DNA of 64,000 nt from Streptomyces jeddahensis (lineage in GTDB: Bacteria; Actinomycetota; Actinomycetes; Streptomycetales; Streptomycetaceae): NCBI RefSeq assembly GCF_001642995.1, contig NZ_LOHS01000108.1:1-64000 (forward strand). Reading direction: 5' to 3'. A program made the position numbers and the translations under genes. Positions 26,710-35,617 of this stretch are shown in pieces. Within the stretch, counting starts at the first letter, position 1; every line of letters starts with the position of its first letter. Under the pieces are notes generated by a model, which had not been told where the DNA came from, did no database searches, and saw only the letters and a program-made list of their open reading frames with translations.

Positions 26710-27799
26710 GCGCTATCTGGCCGTTTCACGAGTTCGCCCAGACCAGATCCGAACCATTCCGCTCAGGCGGCGTTTATTCCCGCCCGTCTCGCATGGCAGA
26801 CCAACACTCAATGGTCTATGTCACGAGCGCGGGATGTTCATTTTCCGTTCGGTTCCACTGCGGGATGTCGATGAGGTAGGTGCCCGCCTGGGTCTTGTCG
26901 AAGGCGTCCAGGGGGCCGGTGTGCAGGAGCTTGTTCGGGGCGAGGGGAACGGCCGAGCAGGCCGAGGGGTAGCTGCCGTTGCGGTCGATCAAGCACAGCA
27001 CGCCCTCACCGAAGGAGTCAGCACCTCGAGCAGGTCGCGCCGGACGCGCTTGCCGTTCGCCTTGACGCGGGGGCGCGGGTGAGGGAGACGTCGGGGTGCA
27101 CCCAGCGGGGCTCGCCGTCCATGTCCTCGCTGATCAGGGGCCACGGGCCGCTGTCACGTTCTTCGCTGCGGATGACCGGGACCGGGGGCGTCTTCGAGCG
27201 GGCGACCGCGTCCTTGAGGATCCGCAGCGCGGGGAAGACCGCTCCCTCCGGTTCGTCCTCCTCGTCCCCCGGTACCAGACCGTCCCCGTCGTCTTCTTCG
27301 TCGACGTCCGCGATGTGCCCGCGGGCAGCGGTGGGCTGGACAGCCGCTTCGTTTCGGGCAGCTCAGTGGTGCCTGCGGACGCGGCGGTGGCGTACGCCTG
27401 CAGTGCGGAGGCGGGCCGGCGTCCCTCGGCAGTGTCCGGGAATGGCGGCGGCGCCGCAGCCGTCACAACGAGGGAAAGCCCGAGTTCCGCGAGGGCTGCG
27501 GGGTCGCCGCCAGCACGTGGGTGACGGAGGCCGGCAGCCCCTGCTGGGCAACGGACGTGTAGGGAAGCGCTGCCTCGGCAAGCTCCCGCTCCACCGCACC
27601 GCCGCCCAGACCCTGTACAGGTCCTTCGGCACTCGTACGGCCGGCAGGGACGGCTCCGGCGTCAAGGAACCGGGCATGCAGCAGGTCGGGCCGCAGGTAC
27701 GCCGCGCTGATCACACCGAAGTCACGCTCCGCGACCGTCACCTGAACCTTGGCGCGGTCCTCGGTCGGTGCGAGCGTGACCAGGACGTCGGCGTCGAGG
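26710..27799. other. Gene debris, mostly minus strand, no family recognised
   Basis: No complete gene is visible. On the minus strand 26816-27001 encodes a 61-residue frame containing GTYLIDIPQWNRTENEHPAL. The stretch 27010-27460 has a protein-like acidic frame (ADVDEEDDGDGLVPGDEEDE, ISEDMDGEPRWVHPDVSL). From 27463 to about 27800 another frame reads SLLDADVLVTLAPTEDRAKV and VISAAYLRPDLLHARFLD. The last two may be one frameshifted protein of unknown function, interrupted by the IS5-type fragment on its right. Confidence 0.4.
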
Positions 27800-27926
27800 A
27801 GGGATTCCTGTGCGGATCTTGTAGACCATCCCGTTGATGACCTGCCGTTCGCCACCCGCGGCCGGCCCGTCCTGGCTCGCGGTATCAGCGGGGCAAGCAA
27901 CTGTCATTCCTGGTCAGTGAGTTCAT
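27800..27926 (-). pseudogene. IS5-family transposase N-terminal fragment
   Basis: From ATG 27926 the minus strand gives a decayed DUF4096-type transposase head. QLLAPLIPRARTGRPRVANG in one frame is followed, after a one-base shift, by RQVINGMVYKIRTGI. A stop codon (TGA) stands where the conserved Trp of the D/EW pair should be. The remainder of the transposase is gone. Confidence 0.65.
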
Positions 27927-27980
27927 GGCGGCGTATCACAGCCACCATGATCCACCATCTGACGTCCTTGAAGACGGACC

Positions 27981-28520
27981 CTAGTCGGAGACCGGATGTG
28001 TTCCGACCGACACTGCGGCGAGGACGGCGGGTTGCGAGGTGCGGTTGTGCCATGCGTGAGACGTGCCGTTCTGGATCACCACGTCGCCCTTGCGTAGCAA
28101 TGTCTGTGGGCCGTGGTCCAATTCAAGCCACAACTCGCCGTCGAGCACGATCACGTAATCGACGGTCGGCGTCGTGTGGAAGCCCGGTCGTTCCGGGTCG
28201 AACCTGTGCGCCAGACCGGGAAGTGCCTGGCGCTGTTCCGCCTCAGCCGCGGCGACGTCGGCCGAGGCGAACACCGACGACGGCGGGAACCTGACCACCG
28301 TCATCCCCGAACCGCCCGGGCCGGGGAGGAGCGACTCCGCGGTCACGCTCAGATCCGCCGGCGTGCCGCGCGGAGCCGTCACGTCTTGCATGGACCAGAC
28401 CAGGGTGTTGCTGAAGCCGGGGATGTGTACGAAGTCGTGGGTGCGAGGGGCCGGCCCGTCGGAGACGACGCAACTGCGCCCCTTCTCGTCGAACCCGGTG
28501 ACTATGCGGCGCACGTGCAT
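27981..28520 (-). CDS. Cupin-domain protein
   Basis: A 179-residue protein whose C-terminal half (about 105-175) is a single conserved cupin barrel. Motif 1 is represented by HTTPTVDYVIVLDGELWLEL and motif 2 by GDVVIQNGTSHAWHNR, keeping Glu/His positions of a metal site only in part. The family resembles cupins found beside aromatic ring-cleavage genes. It may be a small dioxygenase-like enzyme or a sensor of phenolic acids. It faces an alcohol-dehydrogenase fragment across a 93-base region with a strong palindrome (28571-28585). Confidence 0.8.
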   Translation of the reverse strand: MHVRRIVTGFDEKGRSCVVSDGPAPRTHDFVHIPGFSNTLVWSMQDVTAPRGTPADLSVTAESLLPGPGGSGMTVVRFPPSSVFASADVAAAEAEQRQALPGLAHRFDPERPGFHTTPTVDYVIVLDGELWLELDHGPQTLLRKGDVVIQNGTSHAWHNRTSQPAVLAAVSVGTHPVSD

Positions 28521-28570
28521 GACTGTGCTCCTTTCCTGTCGTTTGTTTGAAGTCAGATGTCACCCCCGCC

Positions 28571-28585
28571 CATTAGGGGCTAATG
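28571..28585. promoter_or_regulatory. Palindromic operator candidate CATTAG-GGG-CTAATG
   Basis: A perfect 6-3-6 inverted repeat in the divergent region between the cupin gene and the alcohol-dehydrogenase fragment. It is followed by TGACTGATGTCATG. The AT-rich arms stand out in this GC-rich DNA, as expected for a regulator site, but the protein is unknown. Confidence 0.45.
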
Positions 28586-28613
28586 ACTGATGTCATGCTG
28601 TATGGGAGGAAGG

Positions 28614-28853
28614 GTGCGAGCGCTGGTGATCGACGCCGAATGGGCACCTCGTCCCGGCGCGGATCTGAGCGACCCGGTACACGCCGCTTGTCCACCTGTC
28701 CCGCCAGGACGGCTATGGCACGGTTACGCGAATCGCGGCCGCACTCGTTCGGGAGCCACGTACCGGCCGGGGTGGAGAGCACTGGTGTGCCCAGGGGGCC
28801 GGGCGCACCCGCTACCGCGTCGAGGCCCGACCCCTTCAGCTTGTGACGAACAA
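28614..28853 (+). pseudogene. Zinc-type alcohol dehydrogenase 5' fragment
   Basis: GTG 28614 follows GGGAGGAAG and encodes VRALVIDAEWAPRPG, nearly the same opening as the intact dehydrogenase at 56810 (MRALVVNGEWSPRDS). Similarity stops after about 15 residues and the frame has no Cys/His zinc sites. It is a truncated paralogue running into the ring-cleavage dioxygenase 3' end. Confidence 0.5.
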
Positions 28854-29741
28854 TCAGCTACCGGCCGGTGCCAGCACGATGTCGAAGGAGACCCGTGACC
28901 ACGAGTCGTCCACCACGCGGCCGTCCGGCGTCGGGGAGCCGGGGGCCTGGCGTTCGAACTTCTTCACCAGGGACTCCTTGACCCCGAACACCGTGTCCGC
29001 GTCGAGCAGTTCGTCACCGCTGACGAAGATGTGGGTGACCAGCGTGCGCTGCCCCTCGGCACTGACCATGAAGTGCAGATGCGAGGCCCGCATGGGGGAT
29101 CGCCCAACGGCCGCGAGCATCTTGCCCACGGGGCCGTCGGAGGGGATGGGGTAGGGCGTCGGCGTGACGCCCCAGAACGAGTAGCGTCCCTCGGCGTCGG
29201 AGAACAGATGCCCGCGGGCCGCGGTCCGGCCGTCGTCGTGCTGGACGTCGTAGAGGCCCTCCTCGTCGGCCTCCCAGACCTCGATGCGCGCACCGGCGAC
29301 CGGCTGTCCTTCGCTGTCGGAGACGGTGCCCTCCACCCAGCACGGTTCCCCGGACGCGACGCCGGAGATGGAGCCGCCGAGGGGGATTTCGGGGCTGTTC
29401 TCGACGAAGAACGGGCCGAAGACGGTCGCCTCGGTCGCGTCGCCGTACGCCTCGTTGTTGATGCCGATGGTCTGCATGGAAAGGCCGAGTACGTCGGAGA
29501 GCAGGATGAATTCCTGGCGCTTGTCATCCGTTATGTGCCCGGCGGCGGTCAGGAACTCGATGCCCTTGGTCCACTCCTCCTCGGACAGACGGACCTCGCG
29601 GGCGAAGGCGTGCAGATGGTGCACCAGCGAGGTCATCAGCTGCTTGAGTCGCGGGTCGGAACAACCGTCGAACGAACGGACGACGCGCTCGACCAGGTCC
29701 GCCTCGCGACGCTCCTGTTCGGCGGAGACGGTGTAGGTCAT
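28854..29741 (-). CDS. Hydroxyquinol 1,2-dioxygenase (intradiol)
   Basis: A 295-residue non-haem Fe(III) intradiol dioxygenase opening 1,2,4-trihydroxybenzene (or a substituted catechol) to maleylacetate (or a muconate). The helical N-terminal domain (about 20-100) is the dimer/lipid-binding part. The catalytic beta-sandwich keeps all four iron ligands: Tyr164 (GLYDVQ), Tyr197 ([12 protein letters not shown]), His221 and His223 (ASHLHFMV). These fall at the same numbers as in the hydroxyquinol dioxygenase of Nocardioides simplex. [14 protein letters not shown] is typical of hydroxyquinol rather than catechol enzymes. The start overlaps the stop of maleylacetate reductase (ATGA), which takes the product. 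Confidence 0.92.
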   Translation of the reverse strand: MTYTVSAEQERREADLVERVVRSFDGCSDPRLKQLMTSLVHHLHAFAREVRLSEEEWTKGIEFLTAAGHITDDKRQEFILLSDVLGLSMQTIGINNEAYGDATEATVFGPFFVENSPEIPLGGSISGVASGEPCWVEGTVSDSEGQPVAGARIEVWEADEEGLYDVQHDDGRTAARGHLFSDAEGRYSFWGVTPTPYPIPSDGPVGKMLAAVGRSPMRASHLHFMVSAEGQRTLVTHIFVSGDELLDADTVFGVKESLVKKFERQAPGSPTPDGRVVDDSWSRVSFDIVLAPAGS

Positions 29742-30871
29742 CGGGGCTCTGCTCCTTCCCAGGCCGCGTGCAGCAGCCCGGTGATGTTGTCGGCGGTCAC
29801 AGGGGTCGGATTGCCCGGCGGAACAGCGGCGAGGATCGCCTCCGCGGCGGGGCCGATGCCGGACTCCGGCATGCCGTAGTCGCGAAGAGACCGGGGCGCG
29901 TCGAGCCGAGTGCGCAGCCGGGCGAGGCCGCCGGTCGCGGACTCGGCGTCGAAGGCGGCGGCGATACGTCGCTCGGCGTCCGGCGCCGCCGGCGCGTTGA
30001 AGGCGAGTACATGGGGAAGGACGACGGCATGGGTCTGGGCGTGCGGAAGGTCGAACATGCCGCCGAGTACGTGACAGATCTTGTGGTGCAGCCCTGAGCC
30101 CGCTGAGGCGAACGCCACCGCGGAGAGGTAGGCGCCGTACAAGGCGTGTTCACGCCCATCGAGGCCGTCCGGCTCGGCGGCGACCAGCGGCAGTCCGATG
30201 CGCAGGGCCCGGATGCCCTCGCCGGCCAGTGCCCGGTCGATCGGGTCGGCTCGTGGGGCCCACATCGAATCGACGCAGTGTGCCAGGGCGTTGAGTCCGG
30301 ATGCCACGCTCAGGTCGACCGGCAGGGTGAGCATGAGCGTCGCGTCGTACACGATCGTTCGCGGGAGCACCCGGGGGTCGGTGCCGGTGGTCTTGCGGGC
30401 GTGCTCGGTGAGTCCCCAGACGTTGGTGGCCTCCGAGCCCGCGTAGGTGGTCGGCACCGCGACGATGGGCAGACCGGTGGTGAGTGCCACGGCCTTGGCC
30501 AGGCCGGTCGTCGAGCCGCCGCCGATACAGACAAGGGCGTCGGCGCGATGGGCCGCGGCCTGTTCTCTGGCCCGCTCGGCGACCTCGACCGGCACATGCA
30601 TGGCCACTTCGTGGTGCCAGTGCGCCACGGGCAGCTGCGCGGCGATCCGGTGCGCCAGTTCCCGTTCGGCCTCGGCGGCGATCACCATGACCCGGGCCGC
30701 GCCGAGCTCCTTGATCTCGTCCGCGAGGATCTCCGCCGCCGAGGCCGAGGCGAACCGCACGCGCTGCGCGAGTGTGTCGTGGTCGAAGCGCACGCCCTTC
30801 ACGCCCTGCCTCTCGACCACCGACGACGCGGGCGGACGGGTCTCGGGCTGACGATCGTCGAACGCGGGCAT
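29738..30871 (-). CDS. Maleylacetate reductase
   Basis: A 377-residue iron-type alcohol dehydrogenase family protein reducing maleylacetate to 3-oxoadipate with NAD(P)H. Seen: the [14 protein letters not shown] nucleotide motif (near 95-108), [11 protein letters not shown] (near 115-125), [13 protein letters not shown] (metal-ligand region) and [20 protein letters not shown]. Maleylacetate reductases keep the fold but usually lack a tightly bound metal. It is the first gene of a two-gene unit with the intradiol dioxygenase. It would also take the product of the hydroquinone branch at 38689-41761. I chose the second ATG (MPAFDDRQ); the upstream ATG adds three residues. Confidence 0.9.
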   Translation of the reverse strand: MPAFDDRQPETRPPASSVVERQGVKGVRFDHDTLAQRVRFASASAAEILADEIKELGAARVMVIAAEAERELAHRIAAQLPVAHWHHEVAMHVPVEVAERAREQAAAHRADALVCIGGGSTTGLAKAVALTTGLPIVAVPTTYAGSEATNVWGLTEHARKTTGTDPRVLPRTIVYDATLMLTLPVDLSVASGLNALAHCVDSMWAPRADPIDRALAGEGIRALRIGLPLVAAEPDGLDGREHALYGAYLSAVAFASAGSGLHHKICHVLGGMFDLPHAQTHAVVLPHVLAFNAPAAPDAERRIAAAFDAESATGGLARLRTRLDAPRSLRDYGMPESGIGPAAEAILAAVPPGNPTPVTADNITGLLHAAWEGAEPR

Positions 30872-30984
30872 GTGCCACACCTTTCTTCGTCCCGGACAAG
30901 GGCACCGGGTTGGTGCGTACGAGTGTCGGCGGTCATGCCCGGGCGGACCCAGAGATCCGGGCCGAGATGGCGGAAAGGAGGATG

Positions 30985-31125
30985 GCGGGCCGCGGCCCGG
31001 TCAGGCGGACCCGGCTCGGACCTCGCCTGCGGTGACGCCGAACCGCTCGCGGAAGGCGCGGGAGAAGTACGCGACCGACGTGAAGCTGCGGGAGGCCTGG
31101 CGGGCTGTGAATCCGTGCCGCCCCC
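30985..31125 (-). pseudogene. AraC-family regulator C-terminal fragment
   Basis: The minus strand reads SRSFTSVAYFSRAFRERFGV then TAGEVRAGS. This is the second helix-turn-helix of an AraC regulator, close to the end of the intact regulator at 33434 (YFSQTFQRRFGVTAGEVRR). Only about 35 codons survive, upstream of the maleylacetate reductase. It may be the relic of that operon's own activator. Confidence 0.65.
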
Positions 31126-31164
31126 CGCGCTACCACCCCCTTGGGCAGCCCGCCTACGGCTGCC

Positions 31165-31742
31165 AGCAGTTGCTTCATGCCCCCTCCAGCCTCGCTCCAC
31201 CTCAAGGAGCTGCTTGTACCCCAGGGCGATGCGCCGGACAGGTGTGGGTCGCTGGAGCGCAGAAGGTACTGAGGCCATCACCGGCAGCGACAAGCTGAAC
31301 GCGGCCGAACGCGCTCACCTGGCCGGGCAGTTGTCCACCAAGCCCGGCCTGAAACGGGACCAGAAGAAGTTCGCCGCAGAGGAGAAGCTGGACGGCAATG
31401 GTCGGGGTTGAAGCAGATGATGAGCCGGTCGTCGGATCCGATATTGACCTCTTTGACCTGCATGTTGTCGCGGACGACCTGGCAGCGGCCGGCGCGGGCG
31501 AGAGCGGCCTTGGCCTCGTCGGAGCCGGAGCGGAGCTTCCCGCCGATGATGTAGCCGCCTCCTCGCATGAGCGCGCGGCGGTTGGCGGCGGAGGTGAAGC
31601 CGCGGTCGGCGATCCACACCACGCGGACCACGACCACTCCCGCAGATCGCGCTTGACCTGCCGGATCAGCCCGGAATCGGCGGTCGACCCGGGCCACGAC
31701 CAGACGCGGAACGGGATGCCGTCACGCTCCGCGCGGGGTAAA
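31165..31742 (-). pseudogene. IS1634-family transposase remnant containing an internal inversion
   Basis: The minus strand reads GIPFRVWSWPGSTADSGLIR then, after a frameshift near 31635, VVWIADRGFTSAANRRALMR and LIICFNPD (to about 31405). The next part of the protein appears on the plus strand (31262-31411: AITGSDKLNAAERAHLAGQL, then STKPGLK and AAEEKLDGN). The minus strand then resumes with IALGYKQLLEVERGW (31235-31190). The order fits one inversion of about 150 bp inside the transposase gene. It is truncated at both ends and abuts the MFS stop. Confidence 0.8.
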
Positions 31743-31746
31743 CGGA

Positions 31747-33237
31747 TCAGAAGCTGGGTTGGGGTTGGGCCACGAGTTCGTTCGTCTCGGTGGCGGCTTC
31801 GGCTTCCTTTGGTTGTTTGGGGATGAGGGCGGCGATGGCGATGCCGGCGAGTGCTATCAGGGCGCCGAGGGCGCCGATAGCGAGGATCCATCCGGTGCTG
31901 CTGTAGACAGGGGCTCCGGTGGGGGCGACGGCCTTGACGTGTCCGGCGAGGATGAGGCCGCCGGCTTGGATGATGGCGCTGCCGAGGACACCTTGGACCG
32001 CGAATTGGATGCCGGCGGAGACGCCGCGGCTCTTGGCGGGGGCGAGCTGCATGATCAGGGCGGCTCCCGCGGCCATGGACATGGATGCTGCTCCGACGAG
32101 TGCGAATCCGACGATGGGCATCCACGGCTGGGTGCGCAGAAGAGCGAGGGTGACTGTGCCGGCGACGGCGAAGACGCCGGACAGGAGCAGGAAGGGGCGG
32201 AGGCCGTAGCGCTTGGAGCCGATACCGACGACCACGCCGGCCAGGACGGTGGTGATGCCGCCGGCGATGCAGTAGACGGCGACGCCGGTCGCGTCGAGGC
32301 CGAAGCCGTAGTCGCCGCCGAGGCTGCGGGATGTCTGCAGCATCGTGGGCAGATAGCTGGTGGCGAGCATCGTGGTGGAGACGATGAGGCTGGAGGACAG
32401 GACGACGGTGGCGACCGGGCGGCTGGCCATGATCCGGGTGTCGAGGAAGGGTGCCGCGGCGCGTCGTTCCCACATCCACCAGGCGAGGAGGATGACGGCG
32501 CCGCCGCCGACGTAGGTCAGGGTGCGGCCGCTGAGAAGGTGCCAGGTGCTGATGTTGGTCAGTCCGTACATGAGGGCGAGCAGTCCGACGGCGAGGCCGA
32601 TGATGCCGGGCACGTCGAATGCGGAGCGGTTGCGGATCGGGGTCTCGGGGACGAAGAGGATGGTTCCGATCGCGCCGAGCAGGGACAGGGCGGCGTAAAA
32701 CCAGAAGATGGCCTCGGGGGCGATCTGGTCGATGAGGAAGCCGGCGAGGAAGGGGCCGAGGATGGTGACCACGCCGGCGCCGTTGGTGGCGAGGCCGATG
32801 CTGAGGCTGCGGTACTTCTTGGGGAAGACGTCGCGCACCAGGGAGAAGGTCAGGGGGACGAAGGTTCCCGAGGCGCCCATCAGGGCGCGTCCCAGCAGCA
32901 TGATGCCGTAGTTGGGGGCCAGCGCGCAGACCACGGATCCCACGACGCCGGCGAAGGCGGTGGCGACCAGGATCTTCTTCTTGCCGACGCGGTCGCCGAG
33001 CTTGCCGAGCACCGGGGTGAGGACGGCGCCGACCAGCAGGAAGATCGCGATCATCCAGGAGATCTGTGTGGTGTTGTATTTCGCCGCGAATGCGCCGAGG
33101 GCGGGGGAGACGAGGGACAGGCCCAGCGCGGTCAGCTCGGTCAGGAGCACCAGGAAGCCGGTGGCGGCGATCCACTTCCCTGGGTTGCCCTGGTTCGGGC
33201 TGGATGTGTCGGTTCGGGCAGCGGGTGGGACGGACAT
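31747..33237 (-). CDS. MFS transporter (14-TM, DHA2-like)
   Basis: A 496-residue membrane transporter with about 14 hydrophobic helices. The motif-A loop GKLGDRVGKKKILVA lies near residues 77-91, RALMGASGTFVPLTF near helix 4, and a central loop ends in VPETPIRNRS. The DHA2 layout normally means proton-driven export of drugs or aromatic acids. Its position under an AraC regulator and beside ring-cleavage genes suggests export or uptake of an aromatic substrate or toxic intermediate. A GGAGTGG site precedes the ATG. Confidence 0.88.
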   Translation of the reverse strand: MSVPPAARTDTSSPNQGNPGKWIAATGFLVLLTELTALGLSLVSPALGAFAAKYNTTQISWMIAIFLLVGAVLTPVLGKLGDRVGKKKILVATAFAGVVGSVVCALAPNYGIMLLGRALMGASGTFVPLTFSLVRDVFPKKYRSLSIGLATNGAGVVTILGPFLAGFLIDQIAPEAIFWFYAALSLLGAIGTILFVPETPIRNRSAFDVPGIIGLAVGLLALMYGLTNISTWHLLSGRTLTYVGGGAVILLAWWMWERRAAAPFLDTRIMASRPVATVVLSSSLIVSTTMLATSYLPTMLQTSRSLGGDYGFGLDATGVAVYCIAGGITTVLAGVVVGIGSKRYGLRPFLLLSGVFAVAGTVTLALLRTQPWMPIVGFALVGAASMSMAAGAALIMQLAPAKSRGVSAGIQFAVQGVLGSAIIQAGGLILAGHVKAVAPTGAPVYSSTGWILAIGALGALIALAGIAIAALIPKQPKEAEAATETNELVAQPQPSF

Positions 33238-33433
33238 GGGACCACTCCTTTGAGGACCTGGATGCCGTGAACGGTGAGGCCAGCGGCCTGTGCCTCATTG
33301 GTTGAGGTCCGAGGGTGATCCCCGCACGTCCCCAAATCCAAGAGCCCCGACCCGGGTGGCGGATTTCGGAAGGTTGGTCTCCGGATCGATGCAGCCTTTC
33401 TCCGCGGGCTGCGGCCAACCGTCGGGAAGTGCC

Positions 33434-34375
33434 TCATACAGATGAACCGTGGGCCAGACGCCTGACCTCGCCGGCAGTCACACCGAAGCGCCGTTGAAAC
33501 GTCTGGCTGAAGTAACCGTACGACCAGAACCCGCACCTGGCCGCGGCCGCGGCTGTGGTGAGCTCAGGTCGTGCCCTCAGCAGGGCGTAGGCAACGTCGA
33601 GCCGGCGGCCCAATATCTGTTGCGGCACGCTCATCCCGCTGGCCGCGAAGACGCGGGAAAGTGTTCGTTCGCTCAGCCCGACTGCGGCAGCCACACCGGC
33701 AGCAGAGAGCGACGGATCGTGGAGGCGTTGCGCGATGTAAGTGCGTGCGGCCACCCGATGGCGCAGGGCGCTGCTGGTCCGGGGGCCTGCGGCCAGCACG
33801 GAGACGAGCTCGATCAATCCCTGCTCGTCCGGCGGGACAGGAATCCCGGCATCGAGCGCGGTCCCGAGCATGTGCATGAGTGCTCGAGCGTGACCGTCCG
33901 CGCGGGCGTCGAAGATGAGAGGCTCGGCGAGGAGATCCAGCCCGGTGGTTGTGTGGATGAGTTCCTTCGGGACCCTGATCGCCAGTTCCTCCAACCCATG
34001 GGCGAAGCCGCGAGCGATCGGCAGATCCGCGTCGCACACCATCACCTGACCGGGATGGAGGACACGTGTGTGTCCGGAGTACTCCAACGTCGCGTTGCCA
34101 CGCAGGGTCGCATATACCGCGTAAGCGTGAGCCGGGTCGGACTCGATCAGATCGCGTGTGCGGATCACCTTGTGCTTGGACCCGCTCACACGGGCGAGGT
34201 GGGCCTTTGTCAACTCCAGGTTGACCTCGGCGGCCTCGAACTCCGCATTGCATGGGACATCACAGCTCAGGGCGATGAGCTGAGCCGCATTGTGGGCCTC
34301 CCACGCTTTGACGCGCTCGGGGCCAGCCGCTTCTGTGGAGAAGACCTCAGGACGGGGAAGGGTGGCTGCCGTCAT
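33434..34375 (-). CDS. AraC-family transcriptional regulator
   Basis: A 313-residue regulator. The N-terminal AraC-binding-like domain (residues 20-195; ALSCDVPCNAEFEAAEVNLE, HPGQVMVCDADLPIARGF) is of the type found in regulators of aromatic catabolism. The C-terminal domain has two helix-turn-helices (LSAAGVAAAVGLSERTLSRV and AARCGFWSYGYFSQTFQRRF). It lies upstream of and in line with the MFS gene and divergent from the FadR-type gene at 34485. The region between them carries a TGTCWGACA-like site. Confidence 0.9.
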   Translation of the reverse strand: MTAATLPRPEVFSTEAAGPERVKAWEAHNAAQLIALSCDVPCNAEFEAAEVNLELTKAHLARVSGSKHKVIRTRDLIESDPAHAYAVYATLRGNATLEYSGHTRVLHPGQVMVCDADLPIARGFAHGLEELAIRVPKELIHTTTGLDLLAEPLIFDARADGHARALMHMLGTALDAGIPVPPDEQGLIELVSVLAAGPRTSSALRHRVAARTYIAQRLHDPSLSAAGVAAAVGLSERTLSRVFAASGMSVPQQILGRRLDVAYALLRARPELTTAAAAARCGFWSYGYFSQTFQRRFGVTAGEVRRLAHGSSV

Positions 34376-34376
34376 A

Positions 34377-34385
34377 CGTCAGACA
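34377..34385. promoter_or_regulatory. Candidate FadR-type operator (CGTCAGACA)
   Basis: Eight of nine bases match TGTCWGACA. It lies between the divergent AraC and GntR genes, directly beside the AraC start codon, so the nearby GntR regulator could control both itself and the AraC gene. Confidence 0.5.
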
Positions 34386-34484
34386 TAACACCGTAACCTG
34401 ATTCTGTCTAGCAATTGCCTGCCCGTCGAGAGGAGACTGACGCTGCACGATCAACCGCTGTGGGGCGGCAAATGCCAGATAGCC

Positions 34485-35264
34485 ATGGGCTTCAAAGCCG
34501 AGCCGCTCAGCCGTCCTCGAGGGCAGGGCGAGCAGCAACTGCGCGAGGTGATCATGTCGTCTTCGCTGAAGCCCGGTGCACGGCCTTCGAGTGAGGCGCA
34601 GCTGTCCAGCGACTCCAAGGTTGGTCGAGCCACGGTGCGTGAGGCGCTGCGCGCCCTCGGAGGCAACGGACTGATCTCGAAGCGGCGGGGGTCGAGCGGT
34701 GGCAGCTTCGTGGAGACCTTCGACCATGAGTCGCCGGCCGCAGGCCCGTCGGTGTCAATGGACGCGATCCTCCGGCTCGGAAGGATCATCGAGGCAGAGA
34801 CCGAGTACGTGCGTCAGGCCCTCGAGGTGCCAGCGGCTGAGCTGGCCGCCAAGAATCGCATGGCCGAGCAGATCGCGGGGCTGGAGTGGTTGCTCGAAGG
34901 CGAGCGGGGGCTCGACCCGGACGATCCGCATGTCGGCGCCTTCGACCTCGAGTTCCACAGCAAGATCGCGGCTGCCAGCGGAAACCGGGTTCTGCACGCC
35001 TTGTTCACGGGGCTTGCTCGCGCCCTGCGGGGAAGCGCCCCTCCGCCTCCCATCAAGTACCACGGCAGCGGGGGCGAGGTGGACACCGCAGGCACGGTGA
35101 TGGCGTCGCACATCTCCTACTTCGGAGAGATGGGGCAGACCGAGTCGTCGAGCCGTCCGATCACGGAGAGCTCCTGCCGCCCAGCCGGCGTCGCTGGCTG
35201 GGCGGCTTCTTGGTATCTCCAACTTCTTAATTGTCTGACATTGACGCATCTGCCAAAGATCTGA
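34485..35264 (+). CDS. FadR-subfamily GntR regulator (3' end probably altered)
   Basis: A 259-residue frame. The winged-helix domain (residues 10-75) includes RATVREALRALGGNGLISKR and SSGGSFVETFD. The all-helical FCD ligand domain (about 90-205) includes EVPAAELAAKN, DLEFHSKIAAASGN and VLHALFTGLARALRG. It is a paralogue of the regulator at 55965, sharing the wing GGSFV-(T/S)-DH segment. The last 35 or so residues run through a perfect terminator hairpin (35176-35206) and look non-native. The original stop was therefore probably just upstream, and a mutation extended the frame. It is a candidate repressor acting on the TGTCWGACA sites. Confidence 0.82.
   Translation: MGFKAEPLSRPRGQGEQQLREVIMSSSLKPGARPSSEAQLSSDSKVGRATVREALRALGGNGLISKRRGSSGGSFVETFDHESPAAGPSVSMDAILRLGRIIEAETEYVRQALEVPAAELAAKNRMAEQIAGLEWLLEGERGLDPDDPHVGAFDLEFHSKIAAASGNRVLHALFTGLARALRGSAPPPPIKYHGSGGEVDTAGTVMASHISYFGEMGQTESSSRPITESSCRPAGVAGWAASWYLQLLNCLTLTHLPKI
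35176..35206 (+). terminator. Hairpin terminator inside the 3' end of the GntR frame
   Basis: GCCGCCCAGCC (35176-35186) pairs perfectly with GGCTGGGCGGC (35196-35206) around a nine-base loop. It lies about 56 bases before the present stop codon of the GntR frame, so this was probably its terminator before the frame was extended. Confidence 0.7.
35232..35240. promoter_or_regulatory. FadR-type operator (TGTCTGACA, perfect)
   Basis: Exact 9-bp palindrome within AATTGTCTGACATT, upstream of the MoxR/hydroquinone operon (first gene 35618). It is one of three perfect copies in the window (also 54704 and 56785). Confidence 0.6.
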
Positions 35265-35379
35265 TTCCATGAGGTCAGGCCAGGCGTCGGCGTAGCCGGT
35301 CAGTCTGAGACAAGGAGCTGGACGATGCTCATGCCACGGTGCTGTCCTACGTGCTCTCCTTCACGCACCCGGCGCCCGC

Positions 35380-35578
35380 CGCGCTGAAGTCGTGCGGGGC
35401 GACGAGCTGCTGCGTTTCTGACGCGGTGTTCGGAGTCAAGCACTCCCTGATTCGCGACTTCGAGCGGCAGCCGGCGGGCACCCCCACTCCGGGTGGGCGG
35501 GTCGTCGACGAGAGCTGGTCACGGACGACGTTCGACATCGTGTTGGCTCCCTCGGACCACTCAGCGCCGAACCGCTGA
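35380..35578 (+). pseudogene. Intradiol dioxygenase C-terminal fragment
   Basis: The frame reads [20 protein letters not shown] then [20 protein letters not shown] and IVLAPS. This matches the last 45 residues of the hydroxyquinol dioxygenase at 28854 closely but not identically. A neighbouring-frame GDELL upstream shows a frameshift. The catalytic iron-ligand part is missing, so a second ring-cleavage gene once stood here in front of the hydroquinone operon. Confidence 0.75.
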
Positions 35579-35617
35579 GCACCCGCACCGACAGATCCCG
35601 AACAAGAGAGACATGCC

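Noticed and set aside
28854-29741. Calling the intradiol enzyme catA (catechol 1,2-dioxygenase)
   Set aside because: The [12 protein letters not shown] region and the adjacent maleylacetate reductase fit hydroxyquinol dioxygenase better than catechol dioxygenase, which is normally next to catB/catC.
31202-33418. Long open frame of 738 residues on the minus strand
   Set aside because: It is Arg/Pro-rich, in the wrong frame over the MFS gene, and contains only scattered transposase-like residues near its end. It is a shadow of the GC-rich coding frame.
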